A DNA stretch of 64,000 bases from Magicicada septendecula (Eukaryota; Arthropoda; Insecta; Hemiptera; Cicadidae): assembly GCA_034769895.1 (NCBI GenBank), contig CM068368.1, positions 339,287,076 to 339,351,075 on the forward strand. Reading direction: 5' to 3'. The notes beneath the pieces are model-generated. The model was given only the letters and a program-made list of their open reading frames with translations, had not been told where the DNA came from and did not search any database. This document shows positions 1 to 12,323 of this stretch, piece after piece. Position numbers and translations under genes: made by a program. Numbering within the stretch: position 1 is the first letter of the stretch; each line of letters starts with the position of its first letter.

Positions 1-3000
1 TAGTTTTAGACAAATAAAGATTACCGCACGCAATACATTGACAATTGAATGTTAAATATAGAAAATTCAAAAGAAATAATGTGTTAAATAGAGAATAATT
101 TTGTTTATTTTTTATTTTTATTAATTAAATGGTATAAATTATTTGAAAAGATAATGATTATTATCAAAATGAATAAATAATAGAATTCAAACACTGTAAA
201 AATATACCAACGGAACATCATAATAGAACAAAAAGTTACTTATTATAAACGAGGGGACGTCAGAAGCCAGTGACTGACTCCGAAGACGTATTCATAAACA
301 TTATTTACAGAGAGGATGAGTAACATGACAAAATCTTTTGCAGTAGGATTTTTGCGATAACGGAAAGTTTGAACTTTATTGTCATTTCTACGTCTAACGT
401 TCTCTTACGAAAAAATGTAAATATTTTCTGTTTTCCTGTCAGGCTCTTTATATTATATTTCAAACATTCTCACGACGTAGAGTGCAATTTCTTCCCTGAT
501 GCCGTCACTAGCTAGCTAATAAGTGATAAGGTGCCTTATTACATTATCTAGGTGCCGTCACTAGCTACCTTCAATTATAAACAAGCTTCAGAAAAATTAG
601 TTTTCTGCACGTTAAAATCATTTATAAAATCGTTTAATCACGTATTAGAAACACATTCTCACATATTCTCAGATCTTCCAACACTTAATTAAACTTTCTT
701 CCTACAGGTATATTTATCTTAACCCTTATTCAGACTTGTGTTTCTCTTTCAAGTATTTGTTATATTGGAATTTAAACTCTTACTGACACCACGTTTCATA
801 TGGTTGAATATATTTCATGAACAAAAATGTTAATTGCATGCAGGCCCTTACAGCTTAATATCGTTACCTTTCACATAACTACCTTATTTTTGTTTTAACA
901 TCTTAGCTTTGAATATTTAAAGACAGAAACATTCAACATGCGGTTAATAAATTTGTATTCTTTGTAAACAAATGGTGGGGGTTTAGGAGTTGTAAAGAAG
1001 AAACTTGGACCTAAGTAGTGTCCTGTGTTTAGCAGTGAAAGCTAGTTCTTTACCACAGCGGGACATATGTTGTTTACTAGAAAATTCCAGTACTGAGTTA
1101 TAATTTAGATAGGCTATTCCTTTGTAAGTAACTCGTTGAGTTTCTTGCAGACGTTCTATGTAATATCTTGAAATAATAAGTACTTCTGCAGGTAAAATTT
1201 ATTTTATTTCCACCTAACGTACGTTTCACAGAATTTATTCTGTATCATCAGAGGTTTTTATGGATTAACGTGTAATTGAATTGTTTCGATTACAATAAAA
1301 TTAACGGGTTACCGATTTTATTTTGATTTAAATTTTTGATTGTTGTAATGTTTATTTATGTAGTCAGCTGTTTTAAATAAATCTTCTTGTTTTGTTTTTA
1401 TTTGAATTTGTTCTTGAATTACTAAATTATTATTATTGTGTTTGTAAATATTACAATTTTCGTTAATTATTTGTTATTCGTTACTTCGTTAGATATTCAT
1501 TTTGTTACTTTTTTGTACGTTTTTAATTAATTTAACCTTTGTAATATCTGGAAATTTATGTTTATTATATAAACAGTGTGTGGCTAAATTAAACTTGTAA
1601 ATATTATGTTTTAAAACGCATTGCGATGTTGAAGCAATCTATCGTTTTACTAATAATAATTCCATCTACTAATTCCATCTACTAATGATAATATAAAATA
1701 TATAAACTTTACTTATAACAAAAACATAATTTAAACCTAAAACCTAAAATTAAATTCAACGTTCACAATAAAAATGGAGTTTACAAAATAGAATGACCTG
1801 ATTGCAATACATTCTACGTAGGTCAGAGGAAGAAAAAACTAAAACAAACTATGTTCACAGACACAGAATTCAGTCAGCAGAAATGAAATGAAATTCTATG
1901 TTTTGTTGCACAAACGTGTTGAATAGAAACATTAAATAATCTAAAACTTAACTGTGTAAGGAAACATGCGTTACTGATACACAAACCATGTCTTAGAAAT
2001 AATAAGGAAAGTTTGCTTCTACAATGTGAACACAGAAGTAGAGGACAGCATAGACAAAGGTCAACTGGTGTCAATTTGTTAACGTCATTACAGTACTAAT
2101 GATGTTATTACACTTATACTCAAATTAACCATGCCATAATGTTCACTACAGGATTAGACAACGTGCCTCCTGTCTACAGTGGTTTGACATTTGTTCTTGT
2201 TTAGATACTGGTGCCTGTAGTATTCTTTCTACATGTTATTGCTACGTGTCTGTACATTTTAATTTTACAATTCATACTGTACTCATCCAGTATATCCTGA
2301 TTACATTAGATCAGCCCTCCAATACCCTTACACTTGTCAAATAAATGTTATTTCTAATCATCTATATTTTATTTTTTATATTTTCTTGTTGACACTTGCA
2401 CATCGCTTCCATACAACAACAAAGAACCAAAATACAACACCAATCACCTTCAAAATAAATAATAAGACAGGAAAAATCAAATTGATAGACTTTAAATAAA
2501 TAAGTAGATAACACAATTTCTGTAAATACCTATTTCGTCCTTGGCTCCAACCGTATCTCATTTTGTATTGTTTTGTCAATGATTCCACAGAATATTTGGA
2601 AGGTGTGCAGTTCATTATCAATATCGTGATACTGATCATAGCTGTTGTCGCTTACAGCGTAAACTCAGGATACTCAATACTTTTGTTGTTCTCAACTATC
2701 TTGCGATGGATAGGTTCTATTCCAATTTTGTTATGATTATGAGGTCTTCAAATTGTACTCATCAAATAATTGTCGGAGCATGATTACTGCGCAGAACGTG
2801 CGCTAGGTTGAACACTTGGAAAATAATCCGTGATCAACAGGAAATACCTATCTCTAGCTATTTATAAGCTAGCGTTTACTATCTGCTTCAATTTCTTCAT
2901 TAAATCTCCAACTTATAGGCCGAGAATAAAGAGGATAGGCGATGAACTAGACCCTAGTCGAATTCGATTGACCATTTGCAGATATTCTAAAGTTATCACA

Positions 3001-4007
3001 CATTTTGAAGATAATATAACACATGTTATATTTATGTCAATACACAAACTTTGAATTGACCTGATTAATTGCCATAGAAACCACGGTTGTTCTGGAACTA
3101 GCCACAATATGCTAGTACGCCTACTCTAATTCCATCAATTTTTTTTAGAATCAACAGAAGCAAAGTGTTTCTCTCTTTAATACACATTGTGTATCCGATT
3201 TGGTGGTTTCTTAATAATTTCTTAAAATCGATCGCCAATGTTTGAGTTTGACAGGGTTAACGTTCCGGAGACTTATGTAAATTTACACGGTTATGTCACT
3301 AATTAGTCACTCAAGTAAGATAAAGTAGCTAGAACTATATGTAAGATTAGAAGGCCTACCAGACATAATTATATAGTAGCGATGTTGACGAGGTCTTATA
3401 ACTTGAATCATGTGAAGTAGTAATAAATATTTTAAGCTGTGTTAACATAAATGTTATAATAGCTAAGTATCTTGTAAGTGAACGTACTTTGAAAAATTTT
3501 AGTGGCTGTAAGACAGAATGTAAGGGAGTAAAAATAACTATGCGGAATCGTTGGGTAGTCTAGTCAGTGTCACAGCGTATGACAAGTACAGGCCAAACAG
3601 TGACAACTACAACACTGTCATTGTGGTTGTCACTGGTTTTCCTTGACTTAGTCTGTATGTCTGTAACGGTTAACGGTTGTTGCAGGCTTCATTCAGTACA
3701 CTGCGCCCTTGATGTAGGTTTTCCTGAATGCTGGCTCTAATTAAACTAAATTTATTATAATGTCGTATGTTTCTCTTTAGTCAGCCAAATTTATTATTTT
3801 CCGATCTATACACTAAACAAGTAAGGCAAACATTTTTCTACTCAAAAAGTAAAACATCAAAAGTAATATAATTATATAACTTTTAATACAAATTTCCACA
3901 TGAAACAGAAGTACTATGATGTAAAAAGATGTATTGTAGACTATTTCAGATTCACAATCTGTGACCTTCGAAGCCTAATAAGAAAGATTTTTCATTTTCA
4001 AAAGGTG

Positions 4008-4009
<2 letters not shown>

Positions 4010-4039
<30 letters not shown>
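4010..4039. repeat. (TG)15 microsatellite
   Basis: A pure alternating GT run seen directly, in anonymous AT-rich sequence. No function is inferred. Confidence 0.95.
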
Positions 4040-4041
<2 letters not shown>

Positions 4042-4522
4042 ATATCGCTTGAATGACAGATCGGAATTACAATTTGTCTTTTTGCAATTGAGTCTGTTAG
4101 AGAAAATGTACCTCCTTAATTGTACTATCGTTTCTTGAGTAGTTCAAGAGAAATACGCTGCAAGTTTCCTGAACAGTTATGAATAATTAGGCGTAAAGAA
4201 ATTATTATAGTTTAGTTTGTTAGACTACATATGACACTTCAGCTTTTTCAACTAAAAGGTTGAAGTATTTCTAAGTTGTCCTTGAAATCCAAAAAGTAAA
4301 CTTTCTGGATAAGCTCATCTTATGATTATTGTTTTTTCACTCACTTCAGTGCTAGGCCGTAGGTCTATATTTATTTATTTATTTTATACATTATTGTAGC
4401 TAAATTAACAGCATAATATAAATGTAACATAACTAAACATTTTGGTACCGTATCTATGAAAACAAATTTTATCGTTTTGTAACGAAATTCTATTTTATGA
4501 AAGCTTTAATATACTGTTTTTG

Positions 4523-4547
4523 ATATATATATATATATATATATATA
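4523..4547. repeat. (AT)12 microsatellite
   Basis: A pure AT dinucleotide run. The same kind of AT run flanks the large LTR array at 36.9 and 54.94 kb. Confidence 0.9.
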
Positions 4548-4841
4548 GGCACTTTTTAGAAAATAAAATTTGATATTGTTAGAATACAAAATATAAAAAC
4601 TTTCCTAAGACAAATAAGTTTTTTATATTAAAAATTGAAGCGATTTTCAAGTGAGACGTGCTTTGAATATAGGAAAGTGCGACTTGCTAAAACCAGATCA
4701 AATCAATATTTTAAATTATCCTCAAATGTGCAGTAAAACTAGTGGTAGTTAGTGTAATGTCGTATTAATGTAATATTAGAAAACAATTATATTGGCTACC
4801 TAAGTTCTTTGAAAGCACTTATAAGTTAATAAGTGTGCATC

Positions 4842-4867
4842 TGTGTGTGTGTGTGTGTGTGTGTGTG
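4842..4867. repeat. (TG)13 microsatellite
   Basis: A pure alternating TG run seen directly. Confidence 0.93.
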
Positions 4868-5886
4868 AGTTGATTTAATGACGTCCAAATTTCTGTAGCT
4901 ATTCCTATTTCTTAGCAAAAATAATAAAGATGAAATACATTTTACAGAAACGAGTGCAATTAAAGCAGTAGATATGTAACCAAGACTATATGCTACAGTC
5001 CTAAAGGCGAGTCCACCAGAAACAAAAAAAGTAGTTCATTGCACAAAATGACTATAAATTGTCTGCTTATTTAGTACATGTTTTTTCATGAAATTTATAA
5101 TTGAAACGCCAAAATTTATTTAATATGAAGTAAATATGTACATGTAATAAAAAAACAGGAAATCATTTTATGCATTAATAAACCATTGTTGCCACTCCCT
5201 CAAACTGAGACGGAAGTGATCGAACTACCGAATGGTAAACCAATTATTAAATAACAAATATTTTTCTGTCATGATTTCGCAACGTTTGTTTTCCATTTAC
5301 ATTCCTGTCAGCAATGGCGAGCGTACAATGGTACCTGTATCCTTGACTTTTCTAGTCTGACAGTGAAATAATAGATTTGCCCACCTTTCTAAATTATTCT
5401 GATTGTGCCAACAATTTTTGGCTGTAACCTTGACTCTGTAGTAGATCGAGGCTGTGGTAGAAGCATAAAGGAAACTGAGGAGCATTTAACAGAAGTGAAA
5501 ATCTCTTTGCACTATGTGGACCAAAAGCAGTGACAGTTGTCCACATAAATTGTGACTGGACAGCCCTTAAGAAAATAAGCTTGAATTTTTTCGTACAAAA
5601 GGCATCACGAAAACGTCAGTGGCAGAAAAGACAAACTAATGTTTCTGCTTATGATACATGATCTTATTAGGTATAGTTTTGTTAGGACAATGAATAGAGA
5701 AAGAGGATGCACAAGGAAACTAAAAATCGAAAACTATCACGTTTCTTATCTTCAGAATCTTTCTCTAAAAATATGTATGCAAACAATGCGAATTATTTAT
5801 ATTTTGTTGTATTTGGATTTTGCTGTGCAAAGTCACTTGTCCCATTATTACGGCTACGATACGTTTATTTTTTATCTCACTTTTCA

Positions 5887-6084
5887 CCATGGTACGTAAG
5901 AAATTATGACATCCATCGGGACCTGAAAATGCCTACTACGGTTGCTGACGAGATTAAATGGGTTGCGGATAAATATGAAAGAAGACTTCACGAACACGTA
6001 AACATTGAAGTTCTACAACTGCTTGATAATGCTGGACTCGTTAGGAGATTGCAGAGACAGAAACCATTTGCATTAGTGAACTAA
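5887..6084 (+). pseudogene. LINE (non-LTR retrotransposon) ORF2 C-terminal fragment
   Basis: The frame from 5887 to the TAA at 6082-6084 encodes a tail typical of insect LINE ORF2 proteins. It begins PWYVRNYDIHRDLKMPTT, has ADEI and YERRLHEHVN in the middle, and ends RRLQRQKPFALV just before the stop. In intact elements this segment lies downstream of the reverse transcriptase. Here everything upstream is missing, as expected for a 5'-truncated insertion. The open frame extends back to 5707, but residues before PWYV do not resemble a LINE and are probably unrelated flank. The family assignment comes from remembered consensus patterns, not a search. No poly(A) tail is obvious downstream. Confidence 0.7.
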
Positions 6085-6717
6085 ATATGTATAGTAATTC
6101 TCAGCACATGGACAAAGTGTAAATGTACTGAGGAATGCTCCAGTGGGAGCATATTATGTATTATTAACACACTGTTAACTTATGTATTAGAATAAAATTA
6201 GTGGATAGTTTTCAACTAGTTGCAAATGAAGTTAAATAAAAAAATCTCACTTTCAATACCTTCTCTTTAAAGTATTTTCAGTCTTCCATAATTTTTGTTG
6301 ACTCTTGGTTCTAATGCGATTTACACTTAATTTTCATATAGACCTAATTTGTGGAAAATTCGGTTTCCTTAACAATTTGTTGGAAAAATGTATGAAATAA
6401 AATAAATATCATTAAAAAATTAAACAGTGGAATTTAATCACTGTAAACGAATAGCTTCCATTAGGCGTGACCAAACGTACAAACACAAAGAAATGTACAA
6501 AGGCGAGAAAAATGTAACAGAAGTCTAAAAATATTTAAATGTTTGAAGCCAGAAACCACAGTGCGCTACTGATTAGATAATTTAACCTGACGAACAGAAG
6601 TTTAGTAAACAATATTAAATAAATTCAAAGCCAGAACAATGTAGGTGGCTCTTATTGCACAAGAATTCTAAACACATCATTGTTAAAAGTACTTCTGCAA
6701 CCTCTTTAACATTGGCC

Positions 6718-6800
<83 letters not shown>

Positions 6801-8812
6801 ATTTAATATTTATAATAACTTTACCTCAAGCTGTTTTTTCTCTTATTTGGAACATGTTTCGGGAAACTTATTGTTCCGATCCTCAGCCTTCTTAATTTTG
6901 AATCTTGTGGAGTACTTGTGTGTTGGTTGGTTGTTGTTATGGTTTCCTGTTAGTTTTTGGTATTTTAAACTGGTATTATTGTGTGTGATTGTGGTGTATA
7001 TATTAGTATTTTGTGTATTTTTTATGTTGAGTGCTTTGAGAATTGTGTCATTTTTGTATTGATTTGTATTTGTTCAAGTATTAGTTTATTTTGTGTTTTG
7101 TGTAATTGTTCAGATATTAGTTTGTTTTGTGTTTTGAAACATGCTTTTGAATGCATCAGCCGAGTTTCGTAAATTGCATGAAGTCCATATTCCTTCTCCA
7201 CTGACACTGTTATGGTTTAGATTCATTCCCCCTAAAACAAGGTGCGGGAAGCAAAATATAAGAGGGCAAAATTTTGAAAATTTTGGCAAAAATCCATGTG
7301 AGGTATCTTATCTGTGAGTGTTCAGTTTTAGAAATTTTAATATTTTAAGACACCAGGTCACGCAAATTGTATCAAAATTTTGAAAAAAGTATAAAAAATG
7401 CATGGCGGAGATTAGAATAAAGGGAATTTTAACCTAAATCAGAATGTAATGTTTACTTTCAGAAGTTTTTAAATTTAGCGGCACCATACCACAAATGGAA
7501 GTCAGAATTATAAAAGTCTGTGCGAGGCTCAAATTATGAAGAATTTTATTCAAAACACAAACTGGATGTCTTTAATTAATATCTGTCATTTATATAAATG
7601 TCTCTGTATATAAAAAAAAACACGAAAGGTAATAAATTTATAAATAACGAAAAATACATAATACGAGACACGACGTTTCCAAAACATACGGTCACTTTCT
7701 CGTGGTGTTACTCAGGTAACGCTAAGAATCATACATACGTAGGACTTTATTCATAGCTAATAAAAAATTAAAATTTATTTATTTTATGTTATCTAATAAT
7801 AATAAATGTATTTTATTCAATATAGCAAGGGAGCTGCCGCTCAGGTAGCTGACTAGTGATACGTATAGGCCTATATATGTGCAGTGCAGAAAGGGTAAGA
7901 AATAGTAAATGCTATTACAACACATTGTCACCTTTAGTGGAAATATGTTCACTGAAGTATTTAACACGGAGATATGCAGAGATATGATAGCCTTGAAGTT
8001 TATCTAAAAGTTTGCTTTTAATCTGGATGAATGCAGATTGTGGCAGAACGTGGAACCTTAGAAATTTCTAATTAAAGTCTCTTTCTTCAATTAACTGTTT
8101 AGAATTCTTCTGTTCTGTACGCTTACAAAAAACGTGCACAGTGACACCCCTTTCAAAGTTCGGTAAACAGTACGCTGTTTAGTACTAGGCTTACGTCCAG
8201 TAAAAGTTCATATTCTGTTCCAAAAAAAGAACACCTGGTTACGTAATCAAGTGATACAGGTTAAAAACGTCGGCTGTAAGTTGGCAAGTTATTGAGTGGC
8301 CAGTAAGACCTACTTAACTTCACACACAAAATAGTCAGTCCACAATTCGCGTTAGATAAACAAGACAGTCGGTACAGAGAGAGTAAAAGTCTTGCACACC
8401 AACAGCTGTTGAAATCAAAAGCAGTTACACAACACGGCGGTGTAAGCTCGCTGGAAATTCATTACCATTAAACGCGTAATGAAATGACTAGTGACGTCAT
8501 GGACACTTTCAAAGGCGGGGTTGTTTTATTAACTATAATAGCTGAGCCCAAACTCGTTTTGTGCACATTACATAAACAAAGTTGTGCTCTACTGTACCGG
8601 CATGTTTTCTGAAAAATTTCCGTCACATAGTGTAGCATGAAGAAAATGTAATAACTGTAATTAAACTTCGTTTTCCTCAAAAATCGTTACAGATCTCGTA
8701 ATTACCACAACAAAGAGGTCATTACATATGTGTTATATAAACCTATCAAACACATTAAACAAAATATCTAAATTTAATCTTTCACGGACAGTGCTGTCCA
8801 TTATATTACAAA
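6085..8812. other. Non-coding stretch with long TG microsatellite
   Basis: Apart from the TG tract, this is AT-rich sequence with no frame longer than about 70 codons once the repeat-derived frame is discounted. No gene recognised. Confidence 0.5.
6719..6797. repeat. (TG)39 microsatellite
   Basis: About 79 bases of uninterrupted TG. The 135-codon open frame through it translates to a Cys-Val run and is a by-product of the repeat. Probably length-polymorphic. Confidence 0.95.
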
Positions 8813-9247
8813 CAGGGGCGGATCCAGCAAACAGTTTTGGGGGAGGAAAGTGCTGACTTTGGGGAGTATTTTGAAAAGGTAGATCATTCTTTAAAGATCT
8901 AAAGTATAAATGATAGTAACAAGTGAAGATAAAATACAGTTTGTTATTATCAACGTAATAGATGTATTACTGTATAAGAATTAATTCACATTTGTATTTG
9001 TTAGTACGGTGTTCTTTTAATAACATTCACATACAGTTTAAAATAAACACTACTCGTTTAGGTTATCTATTAAACAATAATAGGTGCAGTTACAATTTAA
9101 AGTAACTGTAGCGTAAAACCATGAACATATACCTGTGATATCATTTTTAAATCATATTTTCAATCATAAAACGACAAAAACTTTCTTGTGAAGTACCATT
9201 TGGGGAGGGAAATTTCCCTCATTTCCCCCTCCGTGGATCCGCGCCTG
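8813..9247. mobile_element. hAT-like non-autonomous MITE, 435 bp
   Basis: The left end is CAGGGGCGGATCCA and the right end is TGGATCCGCGCCTG. Reverse-complemented, they match at 13 of 14 positions. The flanks are attacaaa at 8805-8812 and attacaga at 9248-9255, an 8-bp duplication with one mismatch. Eight-base target duplications and CAGGGG-type inverted ends are characteristic of hAT transposons. No transposase frame lies inside, so the copy would have depended on an enzyme encoded elsewhere. The single-base differences in the ends and in the duplication suggest an old insertion. Confidence 0.85.
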
Positions 9248-9752
9248 ATTACAGATAGCTTTACATGATACAAAGCCATGTCACGTTTGCTCATCCTCCG
9301 TTCGCACCGGTTTTTGACATCCAGTTGCTACGTGATATCGGATTCCTGCTTTGTAACCCTTCAGGTTTCAATGAAATAATTCCAATCCAATATTTTAGTT
9401 TAACGTTCAGAAATTACATTCAACTCAACAAAACACACAAATAATTGCCCCCTCTTCAGAAACCCTCTTATCAGAAGGATACTATAAAGAAACCAAAGCG
9501 TGGGGAAACCCACTTCAACAACAGAAGAGGTGCTAAACCAGCAGACGATATGTTGTATAAAGCCTGTGAAATGTACATCGAATTATACAGTTAGCCCTAT
9601 ATGTAATTAAGTATTTTTCATGGTGCAATTTTAAAATGAATTTGAGCGGTAAAACTAAAAATTAATGGAAAAACGCAAACGAAATGTGTGATAAAGGTTC
9701 GTCTGTAAATAGATTTAGCGTGGAGCTGCAGACGTTTTTAAAAACCACTTTC

Positions 9753-9753
<1 letters not shown>

Positions 9754-9801
<48 letters not shown>
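9754..9801 (+). repeat. A48 homopolymer tract
   Basis: Forty-eight consecutive A residues. Such runs often mark the 3' end of a LINE- or SINE-mobilised insertion, but no LINE, SINE or spliced gene is recognisable upstream and no target duplication was found by eye. Confidence 0.9.
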
Positions 9802-9802
<1 letters not shown>

Positions 9803-11791
9803 AGATAAATTTGAAGACATGAAGAAGAGAAGAAACTCATATTTAAAGAAATAGGAAATGAAAAGTAACTGTGAAGCAGAGCATCATTAAACATAAGGAC
9901 GGTTGTTTGTAATACTTATATCATGCCGACGCGGCCTTCGGTCAAAGAACTCACGCTGACGTTGGAATACTGACTTGACAAGTTGTAAATGCGTTGCTTA
10001 TAATTTATGGAGATGTAAATTTTCAAAAAGTTAACTTAAGCTTAAACTAAAAATTAAATTAAGGAATTTGAACAAGAAATATCATAAAACTTATTAAGAC
10101 CAATAATGTCGAACTTACCTATGTCGTGATCATCTAAAGTTCATATGAGAAGAAAAGTAAACTCTAATATATTTTTAAATGACCGAGGTAGTCTGTTATG
10201 CATTTATCCCTGAACAATTAATTCCGTAATGAAAAAAGGAAATGAAGTAATAATGTTCACTTTTATAAGTTTATTGATTGGGATGGATGTTAAGAAATCA
10301 CATGCCTTTGACTCTTTATGTGTGGATGCTATATTGCATTAATTTTCGTAGCAAAGTCTTAATACTCTTTTTCCTTCCTTGAGCAATGTATACGATTCTG
10401 AAAATTTGACTTTAGGCGGCCTAAACCAATGTCAGCAATTCATTACCCTGAAATATACTTCAGTCTGAAATCATCCCTTTAAACATAATCCACTGCACAT
10501 AAAAATAATTTTAAAAATGTTGTACTACTTAAATAAAATAAGTGTCGGTTAGCGTATATAACTGAGACCGTAGTGTCTTAATATCAGCACATCTTATTTT
10601 GGGCAAAGATTAAACATTTTTAAGTTTCTAATATCAATCATATTTCTCACTGATTGCATTTCGTTAGTTATTGCAAAGGTATACCAAGGTGTGAGAGAGT
10701 GGAAGGGTGTAATATTTTTGTCCATTTTATTTCGCAAATAATAGTGGGGAGATTAAGAACATATACAGAAAAATTAAAAACCTTCTTGTCTTACCAAACG
10801 GTAAAAAGACCCAGAAGATAGAAAGTCTCCAATAAGTCTGGTGGAATGACAGAGTAATAGAGACATCAAAACAATGATTTTTGGGTACACGCTTCAAATT
10901 ATTGTTACCTCCCTGGTTTGTAGAGGATTGAAAATGAGATAAAAATATACAACGTATCTTACTATCTTAATAATGTATGGTTCAAATTAATCCTATTACT
11001 GTATTACTATATAATGTCATTGTCACCTCGAGACGACTGAAGGTACAAGATGTTCAAATAGGATGGTTCTGAAAGAAGGAAGACTTTCGCGTGGGAACAT
11101 GCGTAACGTCAGAGGGCGACTGCTACTGGCATAGTAGAAGATGCAAATTATGAAGGATAAACGACGACAGCCGCCCATGAATACATAACAAGATAGAATA
11201 AAGTTTGTAAATATTATTTACTGAACAAAGAACACTAAATTGTAATAGAACGACATTGTGTTGAGCGACAGAACGGAAAGAATAAAAAAATGGGATTGAA
11301 ATGGATTAAATTTATAGGTGGAATAAAAGCAAAAAGATAACCTAATACAGAAAATAATAAGGAAATTTTAATAAATTAATATACAGAGAAAAGATATGTG
11401 AGAAATAACAGGAAATATTGTGTTAGAAGTCATAGAATGAAGATGAAGAATAGTCGAGGGTAAGAGATACCAGACGTCGGACGACTTCTTGCCTTTGTAA
11501 GAATGAAGGATAATCTGGTTAAGTACTGTAATACACCGAACTGGGTAAAATTTTCTGTCAAGTGAAGTCATTGTTGGACGAGTGCAAAGGCAGCGAGCAG
11601 TGGACAGAGTAGTGCTTAACGATGCTTAAACAATAATGTTGTAAAAAAAACTATGCGGTTCGGTGTGACAATCCTGAGTTAGCTATAAAGTATATGCCCG
11701 TCTTAATGACTTCAGATGCCTTAAAAATGCGTGAAAACGATTTGTACGGGAAAACTATGTAAGTAGTTAGTGTAAGCAACACAAACTCATT

Positions 11792-11792
<1 letters not shown>

Positions 11793-11834
<42 letters not shown>
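11793..11834. repeat. (TG)21 microsatellite
   Basis: A pure GT run. The minus-strand 76-codon frame over it is a His-Thr repeat artefact. Confidence 0.93.
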
Positions 11835-11835
<1 letters not shown>

Positions 11836-12299
11836 CGTGTGGATGCATAAAATTCCAGATACGAACATAAATAATGTTCACACAAAGTGACTTCTTGTGT
11901 TTTCACAGCAGTGTACAGGTTACGAGGTCAGCGAGCCTTTGTAACTGTCGCTGAGAGATGATATCCGCTTGAAGGAAATGATAAGGTCCAAATTAGGAAT
12001 TTCTCTAATAAGAGAGTAGTAGATAAACAGGTTACAGAAACTTAACTAGTAATATCTACGTTAAATGTAAAGAAACTGTATTCGCTAACATTTTACGAGT
12101 TAGAACCGCTCTATGGACTGAGTTACGACAAAGAAAGTATTACATACAATATTTGTAATCAAACGTCATTACGTATTATATTGACAAATTTTATGTCACT
12201 GCACATAAAATATCAATATATTACATAATGTTATAAATTAAATTAATAAGTATTACGTACACAACATTCAATCTCATACTCGAAGCGCAGTGAACCTTG

Positions 12300-12323
12300 C
12301 ACACACACACACACGCGCGCGCG
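12300..12323. repeat. Compound (CA)7(CG)5 repeat
   Basis: A CA run passes directly into a CG run. Both are alternating purine-pyrimidine, a composition that favours Z-DNA. Confidence 0.85.

Larger units (their letters stand above)
1..5886. other. AT-rich non-coding stretch, no gene recognised
   Basis: This stretch is AT-rich, with stops in all frames. The longest open frames are under 90 codons and none shows a recognisable domain. It contains three short microsatellites, listed separately. I see no tRNA, transposon termini or convincing exon. A distant host exon cannot be excluded by eye. Confidence 0.5.

Noticed and set aside
6840..6890. catgtttcgggaaact followed by gttccgatcctcagc, recalling terminal sequences of Penelope-like elements
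   Set aside because: Too short and imperfect, with no coding or repeat partner nearby.
6655..7062. 135-codon frame including a Cys-Val run
   Set aside because: Produced by the TG microsatellite; the downstream part is T/G-rich low-complexity sequence.
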